Source: Chloroflexota bacterium
GTDB lineage: Bacteria > Chloroflexota > Dehalococcoidia > Lucifugimonadales > UBA3495
DNA: 50,242 nucleotides
NCBI GenBank assembly: GCA_022573285.1
Contig: JACZUF010000022.1
Location: 1 to 50,242 of the forward strand
Direction: 5' to 3'
Shown: positions 25,315 through 32,773 of the stretch, in pieces
How positions within the stretch are numbered: position 1 is the first letter of the stretch
Layout of the letters: every line of letters starts with the position of its first letter
Program-made: the position numbers and the translations under genes
The notes under the pieces: generated by a model
Told to the model about the DNA's origin: nothing
Databases searched by the model: none
What the model saw: only the letters and a program-made list of their open reading frames with translations

Positions 25315-26922
25315 ATGGTTAAGATGACCGGAGGCCAGGCTTTGGCCAAGTCCCTATACCGGGAGGGTGTCCGGGTGATATTCGGACTGCCGGGGGTACA
25401 GCTCTACCACATGATGGACGGGCTGTACGACGAGCCGGGCATCCGGTTCATCACCGTCCGCCACGAGCAGGCCACCGGCTACATGGCCGACGGCTACGCC
25501 CGCGCCAGTGGGGAGATCGGCACCGCTTTGATGGTGCCCGGTCCCGGTCTGCTGAACGCATCGTCGGGCATCTCCACGGCCTATTCCGCTTCCTCGCCGG
25601 TGCTGGTGGTGTGCGGCCAGATCGAGCGCGACCATATCGGCGGCGACCGTGGCATGCTCCATGAGGTGAACGACCAACTGGACGCCATCAAGCCGGTCAC
25701 CAAGTGGGCCCACCGCATCATGGACCCGGCGGAGGTGCCCGAGGTGGTCCACCAGGCCTTTTATCATCTCAAGAACGGCCGTCCCCGGCCGGTGGAGATC
25801 GAGATTCCCCCGGAGACCCTGGCGGAAGTGGCCGACGTGGAACTGCTGGAACCCGAGGCGCCCCGCACCGTGGCGGCCAGTCAGGAACAGATCGAAGCGG
25901 CCGCCGAGGCCCTGGCCGGTGCGTCCAACCCATTAATCTGGGCCGGAGGCGGCGTGATTTCCTCCCAGGGCTCGGCAGCCCTGACCAAGCTGGCCGAGTA
26001 CCTCCAGGCTCCGGTGGTCACCACCGCCGAGGGCAAGGGCGCCATCTCGGACCACCACCCGTTGGCCCTGGGCGCGTTGTGGCTGCGCAACGACACCATC
26101 GCCAAACAGGAATTCGGCCACGACGTGATACTGGCCGTGGGGTCCAGGCTGGTGATGGCCCCCCAATGGCTGGAGGGCCAGAGGGTTGTCCAGATCGACG
26201 TCGATCCCGAGGAACTGGGGCGCAACTACGAGAACACCCTGGGCGTACAGGGCGACGCCCGCCTCACCATGGAAGCCCTGCTCACTGCCTTGTCGGCCAA
26301 GATGCCGGCACGGGCGGACCGGTCTTCCGAGGTCGAAGCCCAGAGGGCTAAGCGGTCTGACGACATAATCAAGGTCGAGCCCCAGGGAGAACTGTTGCAG
26401 GCGGTCCGGAACGCCATGCCCGAAGACAGCATCTTGATCTCCGGCATGACCCAACTGGGCTACTACAGCCGGGCCCACTACCCCGTTTACGAGCCGCGCA
26501 CCTTCATCACTTCATCGTATTCGGGCAACCTGGGCTACGCCTACCCCACCGCGCTGGGAGCCAAGGTCGCCCAGCCGGACAAGGCCGTGGTCTGTCTTTC
26601 GGGAGACGGCGGCTTCATGTTCAACTCCCAGGAGATGGCCACCGCCGTGCAGCACAACATAAACGCGGTGGTGGTGGTATTCAACGACAACGCCTTCGGA
26701 AACGTGAAGCGCGACCAGGTGAACCAGTTCAAGGGCCGTATCATCGGCGCGGACCTGCACAACCCCGACTTCGTGAAGCTGGCGGAGGCCTACGGCGCCA
26801 AGGGCTTCTTGGCCAACGGACCGGCCGAGTTGGAGTCCACGTTGAAAGAGGCGTTGACCCTGGACGCCCCGGTGCTGATCGAGGTGCCGGTGGGCCCCAT
26901 GCCGTCGCCGTTCTTCAGGTAA
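25315..26922 (+). CDS. ThDP-dependent enzyme, acetolactate synthase/benzoylformate decarboxylase superfamily
   Basis: A 535-residue full-length ThDP enzyme with N-terminal pyrimidine domain (FGLPGVQLYHMMDGL and the catalytic glutamate in ITVRHEQATGYMADGYARA near residue 50), a central Rossmann-like domain (about 190-320), and the C-terminal diphosphate domain with CLSGDGGFMFNSQEMATAV and VVFNDNAFGNVKRDQ. The SGDGG...N ThDP motif is intact. The protein is shorter than acetolactate synthase large subunits and lacks an obvious regulatory partner, so it is more likely a 2-oxo-acid decarboxylase or carboligase of unknown substrate. The UGSC selenoprotein gene follows by 95 nt. Confidence 0.83.
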   Translation: MVKMTGGQALAKSLYREGVRVIFGLPGVQLYHMMDGLYDEPGIRFITVRHEQATGYMADGYARASGEIGTALMVPGPGLLNASSGISTAYSASSPVLVVCGQIERDHIGGDRGMLHEVNDQLDAIKPVTKWAHRIMDPAEVPEVVHQAFYHLKNGRPRPVEIEIPPETLAEVADVELLEPEAPRTVAASQEQIEAAAEALAGASNPLIWAGGGVISSQGSAALTKLAEYLQAPVVTTAEGKGAISDHHPLALGALWLRNDTIAKQEFGHDVILAVGSRLVMAPQWLEGQRVVQIDVDPEELGRNYENTLGVQGDARLTMEALLTALSAKMPARADRSSEVEAQRAKRSDDIIKVEPQGELLQAVRNAMPEDSILISGMTQLGYYSRAHYPVYEPRTFITSSYSGNLGYAYPTALGAKVAQPDKAVVCLSGDGGFMFNSQEMATAVQHNINAVVVVFNDNAFGNVKRDQVNQFKGRIIGADLHNPDFVKLAEAYGAKGFLANGPAELESTLKEALTLDAPVLIEVPVGPMPSPFFR

Positions 26923-27017
26923 CCGGGATAATGAATCGCCAAGGGGCTGCTTGACACGGAATTTGGCAGGCCCTAGCCTTCGAATATGGCCCAACGCGGG
27001 CCGGGACAGGGTGACCC

Positions 27018-27566
27018 ATGTCTACCACCGAAAAAACCAAACTGATCGTCCTAGACCCCACGGCGGCGCCCAGAGAGATGGTGCAGGCCATGGCCCCGGT
27101 GTTGGACGGCCTGGACGGGCAGTCCGTTGGGTTTTTGTGGAACAGCAAACCAAACGGCGGCCTCCTCTTCGAGCGGCTGGAGAAGCTGCTGCGGGAGAAA
27201 TACGAGATCACGGACGTGATCCACCGGCGCAAGCCCACGGCTTCTATTCCCGCCACGGACTCGGTGCTCGACGAACTGGCCGGGTCGGTCCAAGCAGTGA
27301 TTGTCGGCCTGGCGGATTGAGGCTCCTGCACGTCGTGGAGTATCCACGACGCGGTGGAACTGGAGAAGCGGGGCGTCCGCACCGTGGTGGTGGGCACCGA
27401 CCGTTTCAGGCGTCTGGGCGAGGTCGAGCGGCGCTCCTTGGGGATGCCTGATCTGACCATGGCCATCGCGGAACACCCCCTTGGCGGGCTGCAGGCCGAA
27501 CAACTCCTGGCCAAGGCCGACGGGCTGCTGGAACAGGTGGTCCAGGGTCTGACCGGCGGCCGCTAA
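27018..27566 (+). CDS. UGSC family selenoprotein (UGA at 27318-27320 read as selenocysteine)
   Basis: Reading through one in-frame TGA gives 182 residues. The TGA is codon 101 and is followed by GGC TCC TGC, so the motif is U-G-S-C, for which this family is named. The N-terminal half has GQSVGFLWNSKPNGGLLFERLE and ends in VQAVIVGLAD; the second half continues in frame with TSWSIHDAVELEKRGVRTVVV and MPDLTMAIAEHPLGGLQAEQ. A perfect hairpin follows the UGA. The Sec/Cys pair resembles redox motifs, but the reaction is unknown. It is downstream of a ThDP enzyme and upstream of a large protein of a family that may work with it. Standard callers would cut the protein at residue 100. Confidence 0.92.
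27331..27351 (+). promoter_or_regulatory. Candidate bacterial SECIS hairpin for the UGSC gene
   Basis: A perfect 8-bp stem, CGTCGTGG with CCACGACG, encloses the loop AGTAT. The loop starts 18 nt after the UGA and has G as its second base. This meets the usual bacterial SECIS rules. Confidence 0.85.
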
Positions 27567-27983
27567 GCGGGTTTCCATTGGTCTGCCAATAAACATGAGT
27601 CGTTCTTAATCTTACCGAGTGCTGCCGGTGAATGGGGATTAAAGACCACAGGAAAAGAGAGTAAGCAGGAGGCGGCTTTGCCACGAACATCGGCAGCGCC
27701 GCCTTCTCCATTCCGGCGAAGGCCGAAATCCAGGATGACTGGTTCCAAGGCGATGGCGTCACCCACACGTAGGGGCACGGCACTGCCGTGCCCCTACGCC
27801 GGTTTTGGGATTCCACAGATGCAAGGCGGGTTGTTTCGATATTAGCGGTCTCAAGGCAGCCGATCTGGGTTCCGGCCTGCGCCGGAACGACGGCATCGGC
27901 GCCCAGATGTGTTCATTCGCGTGAAATCTGGGATAACTCAATTGGTGGTCAGGTGATTTTTTAGGGGATTCAGGAGGCATATC
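27567..27983. repeat. Gene-free gap with palindromic repeats, including a third copy of the 31-nt palindrome
   Basis: The third exact copy of the 31-nt palindrome lies at 27768-27798. CCGGCnnnnGCCGG-type units lie near 27715 (TTCCGGCGAAGGCCGAAAT) and 27873 (TTCCGGCCTGCGCCGGAA). No credible gene is seen in these 417 nt. The downstream gene's ribosome-binding site AGGAGG is at 27971-27976. Confidence 0.7.
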
Positions 27984-29024
27984 TTGGCCGATCTAGTTTC
28001 CGAACGCTTGGAAGTAACGGACGATTTCGAGGCGGTCCAGAGTCTCTACCTGGAGCGCGGCTGGACCGACGGTCTCCCCGTGGTCCCGCCCACGGCGGAG
28101 CGGGTGGAGGCCATGTTGGCGGCGGTTCCGCAGGGGCCCCAGGACATCGTCGGCGAGATTCCGCCCAACTGGGGTTCGGCGACGGTGGAGAAGCTGGCCG
28201 TGAACGCGGTCATGGCCGGTTGCCGGCCCGAATATCTGCCGGTGGTGATCGCTGCGATGGAGGCCATGTGCGACCCGGTGTTCAACCTCTACGCCATCCA
28301 GGCCACCACCCACCCCTGCGCGCCGCTGATAATCGTCAACGGCCCGATCTGCGATGAGTTGGGCCTGCACGGCGGCTCGGGAGCCTACGGTCCCGGCTGG
28401 CAGGCCAACGCCACCATCGGCCGGGCCGTCAGACTGGTGCAACTCAACGTGGGCGGGGCCTATCCGGGGGTGGGTGACATGTCCACCCAGGGCGCGCCCT
28501 CCAAGTACACCTACTGCGTGGCCGAGAACGAGGAGGCGAACCCGTGGGAACCGCTCCACATCGAGCGGGGGTTCCGGGCGGATCAGAGCACCGTTACCGT
28601 GCTGGCCGGGGAGCCGCCGCACAACATCAACGACCACTCGGGCAGGACCGCCGAGGACATACTGACCATTATCGCCGGGTCCATCTCCATCACCGGGGCC
28701 AACAATGCCTACACCGGCGGCGAGACCCTGCTGGCCCTGGGCCCGGAGCACGCCGCCACCATCGCCAATGACGGCTTCGGCAAGCGTCAGATCAGGGAGT
28801 GGCTGCACCAAAACGCGCGCATACCCCTGGAGCGTTACACCCACGAGACCATGATGGAGCGGTTCGGGAAGATACCCGGCGGCCCGGTGCCCATGGTGTC
28901 GGAACCGGACCTACTCATGATCATCGTCCTGGGCGGCCCGGGAAAACATTCGTCTTGGGTGCCCACCTTCGGCGGCACAACCCACTCGGCGACCAAGGAG
29001 ATACGGAAGGTTGAACGGTGTTGA
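27984..29024 (+). CDS. Large conserved protein of unknown function, possible UGSC partner
   Basis: A 346-residue soluble protein starting at TTG, 7 nt after AGGAGG. Sequence typical of a widespread uncharacterised family includes WTDGLPVVPPTAERVEAML, ATVEKLAVNAVMAGCRPEYLPVVIAAMEAM, IQATTHPCAPLIIVNGP, QANATIGRAVRLVQLNVGG and YCVAENEEANPWEPLHIERGF. Conserved cysteines lie in MAGCRPEY and ATTHPCAP. I associate this family with UGSC proteins (adjacent or fused in other bacteria), but that is from memory and should be checked. No catalytic motif is recognised. It may act with the UGSC selenoprotein 417 nt upstream on the same strand. Confidence 0.75.
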   Translation: MADLVSERLEVTDDFEAVQSLYLERGWTDGLPVVPPTAERVEAMLAAVPQGPQDIVGEIPPNWGSATVEKLAVNAVMAGCRPEYLPVVIAAMEAMCDPVFNLYAIQATTHPCAPLIIVNGPICDELGLHGGSGAYGPGWQANATIGRAVRLVQLNVGGAYPGVGDMSTQGAPSKYTYCVAENEEANPWEPLHIERGFRADQSTVTVLAGEPPHNINDHSGRTAEDILTIIAGSISITGANNAYTGGETLLALGPEHAATIANDGFGKRQIREWLHQNARIPLERYTHETMMERFGKIPGGPVPMVSEPDLLMIIVLGGPGKHSSWVPTFGGTTHSATKEIRKVERC

Positions 29025-29095
29025 CCCGCCTGCTTCGCCTGGGGAGGGGGCCAGGGAAAGAGGCATTGAAAGGAGACATGGAACGGAGGCAATCG

Positions 29096-30013
29096 ATGGC
29101 CGACGGACCGAACATTGACCTTATCGTGCCGCTCTTCGAGGAGATTACCGCCTTTTATCAGGCGGCCGACCAGATGGGATTTCACGCCCTGTGGTTCACC
29201 GAGAAGCTGTTCAGCCATACCTGGATGGGTCAGAGGGGTCTGGGTCTGGACCAGTTTAGCGCCTTGGCGGCCGCTGCTGCGGCAACCTCGCGGATCCGGC
29301 TGGGGACGACGGCGCCAATAGGGGTGCCGAGGCCGCCGATTTTGTCGTTCGCCACTGATTTCGCCAACTTGGACCGGCTTTCCGGTGGGCGGCTGACCCT
29401 GGGCCTCTCCCAGGGTGACTGGCCCGCCGAAGGCGTCCGTGAACACCGAAGGCCCAGGGTGGGCGGCCGCTTAATAGAGACCATCACGCTGCTGAAAAGG
29501 TTGTGGAGCGAGGACGACGTCTCGTTCAAGGGGAGCCACTACAATCTGGAAAAGGACTCCATCGACGTCAGACCGGTCCAGGCCGGAGGGATCGCAATCT
29601 TAGTCGGAGGAGTCACCAGCGCCTCGGTGAACCTGGCCGCCACCTTGGCTGATGGCTGGGTCCACCCATCCGGAGGAATTCCCGGAGGCGCCGCGCGAGG
29701 TTGCGATATGGTCAGGCGGTTAGCCAGCAGAGCAGGGCGGGACCCTGACTTCTTAGAGCTGGGAAAGATTATCTACCTCGCCATCGACAACAACAGAGGC
29801 CGGGCCCGGAGGCGCATCGCGCCGCTTTTGCAATCGTTCTATGGCGGCTACAACGTGGACAGTTGGTGCGCCTTTGGACCGCCTGCCGAGTGCGCCGCCT
29901 TCATCCGGGGCTTCTTGGTTGCCGGCATCACGACGGTGATGCTGTGCCTCGTGCCGCCCGATGTCGAACATCTGGAGCGGCTGCACCGCGAGGTGGTACC
30001 CCTCTTGAGGTGA
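29096..30013 (+). CDS. LLM class F420/flavin-dependent oxidoreductase
   Basis: A 305-residue LLM protein with DQMGFHALWFTEKLFSHTWM, IRLGTTAPIGVPRPPILSFATDFANLD, GRLTLGLSQGDWPAEGVREH and AILVGGVTSASVNLAATLADGWVHP. Two starts are possible: ATG at 29096 after GGAGG, or ATG at 29078 after AAAGGAG, which adds MERRQS. It follows the UGSC-partner gene by about 70 nt and could be part of that unit. It is a somewhat diverged family member. Substrate unknown. Confidence 0.78.
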   Translation: MADGPNIDLIVPLFEEITAFYQAADQMGFHALWFTEKLFSHTWMGQRGLGLDQFSALAAAAAATSRIRLGTTAPIGVPRPPILSFATDFANLDRLSGGRLTLGLSQGDWPAEGVREHRRPRVGGRLIETITLLKRLWSEDDVSFKGSHYNLEKDSIDVRPVQAGGIAILVGGVTSASVNLAATLADGWVHPSGGIPGGAARGCDMVRRLASRAGRDPDFLELGKIIYLAIDNNRGRARRRIAPLLQSFYGGYNVDSWCAFGPPAECAAFIRGFLVAGITTVMLCLVPPDVEHLERLHREVVPLLR

Positions 30014-30096
30014 GCGGACTGGCAGAAGAGCTTGACGGCGCGAACCCTTGGGAACTTTTATAGCGATTGAGGCGTCTATTGAATTGTGGAAGGTTT

Positions 30097-30669
30097 ATGT
30101 ACTTATTATTCGGGACCAAGTTGCTGATTGTGGCAGTGGCTGTGCTGCTGTTGCCCGCCTGTACCCAGGTGGAGGCGACGGCCGAAACCATTAACCCAGT
30201 GAGCGAAACACCGCTGCCTAGGGTATCGGAAAACCACTCTCAGTTGTCTAACTTGCTGAACGTCCAGTTGGAGATGCCGTCCGAGGTAGGATCCCTAGAG
30301 GCGGTGCCGATTAAACTCACCGTGAAGAATGCCAGCAGCGATCTAATTACCGTTTGGCTCGGCGTTGCCCCCCAAGACTTTGTTGTGGCTGGCGGAGATG
30401 GCGCAGAAGTTTGGCGATGGTCACATGGAAAGGTTTTTACGGCTAACCTAGGAAGCATCACGTTACGAACCGGTGAGATGAAAGAATATCTGGCGTACTG
30501 GCCTCAGCGGACAAACTGCATGCCAGTAACCTACGCCGGTACATGTCTTGGTGACCTCGTCACGCCGGGGAGGTACTTGGTGCGGGGGTCTTTTAGGGCT
30601 GCCCTAACCAGCAGATTCGACGCGGAGACCATCACCACCGACTGGCAAGAGCTTGTCATCGCAGATTGA
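30097..30669 (+). CDS. Putative lipoprotein with a BsuPI-like beta domain
   Basis: A 190-residue secreted lipoprotein. The ATG at 30097 follows GGAAGG; the signal segment LLFGTKLLIVAVAVLLLPAC ends in lipobox LLPAC. The mature part contains PIKLTVKNASSDLITVWLG, EVWRWSHGKVFT, LRTGEMKEYLAYWPQ and LVTPGRYLVRGSFRA, a pattern resembling the BsuPI (intracellular proteinase inhibitor) immunoglobulin-like fold. The same pattern ends the protein encoded immediately downstream, so the two genes share a domain. An inhibitory or structural role at the cell surface is guessed from the fold only. Confidence 0.6.
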   Translation: MYLLFGTKLLIVAVAVLLLPACTQVEATAETINPVSETPLPRVSENHSQLSNLLNVQLEMPSEVGSLEAVPIKLTVKNASSDLITVWLGVAPQDFVVAGGDGAEVWRWSHGKVFTANLGSITLRTGEMKEYLAYWPQRTNCMPVTYAGTCLGDLVTPGRYLVRGSFRAALTSRFDAETITTDWQELVIAD

Positions 30670-30738
30670 ATGTAAATCGCATAGGTGTTCTCGGTCCTCG
30701 ATTCAAGGGCTTGGCGTCATAGGGGAGGTTAATTTACT

Positions 30739-32619
30739 TTGAAAACCGGGTTCATTGTTGTTGCCTTGATGGCTCTGTTGTTCCTAGTCGCCTGCGCCGG
30801 GGCGACGCCGTTGCCTCCTCAGACCTTAACCGCGCCTTCCACCTCCGCTGCTGCCGTGCCCCAGTTGACCGATGTGCTGGAAAGGATGCAGTTGGTGAGT
30901 CCGGCGGTGGAGCAAGTGCAGTCGGCGATAGTGTCGATCAGGGTGTTGTCCGGTAAGCTGGATGCTGCCGCTTTGCTGCGAGACATCAACCGCAGGGGCA
31001 CAAGATACGGCAGATACGGCTCTGGTGTCATTTTCGACCCCCAGGGCCTCATCCTGACCAACCACCAAGTTATCCAGGATGCCAACTTGATTACCGTGAC
31101 GCTGCTGGGTGGAAGCAGTTTGGAGGCAGAAATCGTCGGCACGGACCCGCTATCCGGCCTGGCGGTGCTGCGAATCCCCGGAGAGGACTATCCCTTCTTG
31201 TCTTTGGCCTACAATCGGGAAGTCCGGGTGGGTGATCTGGTCATCGCCGTGGGCAACTACAGCCCGGCCCCCATCAGGTCTACGTTCGTCAGCGCCGGAC
31301 TGGTGTCAGTCTTGGGTAGGTCGATCCAGGCGGCCCATGGGGAGATGCTGTTTGACCTGATTCAGACCGACACTCCCAACCTCAACGGGGCCCCGCTTGT
31401 GAATCTGGCGGGTGAGTTGGTGGGAATCATCGTCAAAGCGATCTCCAGCCAATCTGGAATCAGCTTTGCCATTGGAATGGATATCGCCGTGCCGGCCGCC
31501 CGGCAACTGGTCGAACAGGGCAGAGTCCGGTACCCATACTTGGGCTTGTTTTTTTCTTCAGAATTGGTGGCACTTGAACCGAGAGGAGAAACGTACCAGA
31601 TCCCACTCCGGTTCTCCTCTCCAGAAGAGCCCATCGTTGCGAAAGTGATTGACTGGGGGCCCGCCGGGCAGGCCGGGATCAAACCACGGGACCTCTTGGT
31701 TTCGCTGGGCGGCTACGAAGTTGCCGATACCTATGACGTGCAGCGTCTGTTGCGGCGGGAATTTAAGATTGGCCAGGAGATCGAGGTAGTTGTAACGAGA
31801 GACGGCGGAACTCAGACATTCCGGCTGGTCTTGGGGGAGCGGCCAACTTCGACTCCACTCTCCATCAAGCCTTCGGTGTCGGAATGCGAAGTTCCTTCAG
31901 ACGACGAAGTCGAACCAGGTCTCCGGGCCACTCAACCGCCAACAATGACCGTTGAAATCCCAACGATCCAGGGGGGCTACAGCTCAATGCAACTGGAACG
32001 TTGGCGCCAAGAAGCCGAAGCCGCGCTGTGGCCGGTTTTTGTGCCCAGGGTGTGGTCCTCGTGGATCGGCGAAAACCGTATCCACTTCTCGGTGCATACG
32101 AGTTACGTGGCGAAGCTGGCGCGCGAAGCTCTGGCGGAGACCGATGTTCCAATCGACGCGGTCATCTTCGAAGTTGACCCGAAGACACAACTGGACGACC
32201 CTCCGGTTCAAATCGACTCTCCCATGGGCATCACTATTTCCCTGGAGTTCCAACGGAGCGTGGCGTTGGGGCAACCCGTGTTGATCGATTTGGTGCTCAC
32301 CAACGAAAGTGATGGCGTGGTCGGAGTGGAACACGGTATTCCAACCGAGGATAATGTGATGGTGTTCACGCCCGATGGCGACCAAGTCTGGACGAAACTT
32401 CGCGGATATCAAATGGGCGTTGGCGCGAGCACACAGTTGGAACCGGGGGAGCAAATCAGGTTACAAACCGAATGGGAGCAGGGTGACCTGGATGGGTTTG
32501 CGTTGCCTCCGGGGTGCTATCTGGTCCGCGGCAGCATACGAATCGCCGACGCGCTTGGCGGAATTCGCGGCGTGATGAAGCTGGCCACTGAGCCCTACGA
32601 GTTGGTCATTCTACCGTAG
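30739..32619 (+). CDS. HtrA/DegP-like pseudoprotease lipoprotein with PDZ and BsuPI-like domains
   Basis: A 626-residue lipoprotein starting at TTG after AGGGGAGGTT; lipobox LVAC is at about residue 19. Residues about 50-260 have the HtrA protease fold (GRYGSGVIFDPQGLILTN; FVSAGLVSVLGRSIQ), 265-370 a PDZ domain (VAKVIDWGPAGQAGIKPRDLLVSLGG), and the last 120 residues a BsuPI-like domain ending PPGCYLVRGSIRIADALGG. All three catalytic positions are lost: the TNxHV histidine is Gln110 (TNHQV), the DLAVL aspartate is Gly140 (SGLAVL), and the GNSGGP serine is Asn216 (NLNGAP). It is thus likely a binding or sensing protein rather than a protease. It follows a related small lipoprotein by 69 nt. Confidence 0.8.
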   Translation: MKTGFIVVALMALLFLVACAGATPLPPQTLTAPSTSAAAVPQLTDVLERMQLVSPAVEQVQSAIVSIRVLSGKLDAAALLRDINRRGTRYGRYGSGVIFDPQGLILTNHQVIQDANLITVTLLGGSSLEAEIVGTDPLSGLAVLRIPGEDYPFLSLAYNREVRVGDLVIAVGNYSPAPIRSTFVSAGLVSVLGRSIQAAHGEMLFDLIQTDTPNLNGAPLVNLAGELVGIIVKAISSQSGISFAIGMDIAVPAARQLVEQGRVRYPYLGLFFSSELVALEPRGETYQIPLRFSSPEEPIVAKVIDWGPAGQAGIKPRDLLVSLGGYEVADTYDVQRLLRREFKIGQEIEVVVTRDGGTQTFRLVLGERPTSTPLSIKPSVSECEVPSDDEVEPGLRATQPPTMTVEIPTIQGGYSSMQLERWRQEAEAALWPVFVPRVWSSWIGENRIHFSVHTSYVAKLAREALAETDVPIDAVIFEVDPKTQLDDPPVQIDSPMGITISLEFQRSVALGQPVLIDLVLTNESDGVVGVEHGIPTEDNVMVFTPDGDQVWTKLRGYQMGVGASTQLEPGEQIRLQTEWEQGDLDGFALPPGCYLVRGSIRIADALGGIRGVMKLATEPYELVILP

Positions 32620-32726
32620 ATGATGCACGCGGATTATCAGGGAGCCTAGTTCATCCCGCACACGGCAGCAGCCCTGGGTCCCGACTTGAGTCGGGACGAC
32701 GAAGGGGGGTCATAGCCTCGTGGGAA

Positions 32727-32756
32727 AAGGCCCCAGCCTGAACCGGCTGGGGCTTT
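32727..32756. terminator. Bidirectional terminator between the pseudoprotease and GGT genes
   Basis: CCCCAGCC (32731-32738) pairs with GGCTGGGG (32745-32752) around TGAACC. AAAAGG precedes and CTTTT follows, so it can act on both converging transcripts. Confidence 0.8.
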
Positions 32757-32773
32757 TCTTGCGGAGGCTGGGG

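Noticed and set aside
29022-29024. UGA directly after a cysteine codon at the end of the 346-residue UGSC-partner gene, as a fourth Sec codon
   Set aside because: The frame after it (to the next TGA after 17 codons) has no family-typical sequence, no redox motif and no well-placed hairpin with a G-loop, so it is taken as a normal stop.
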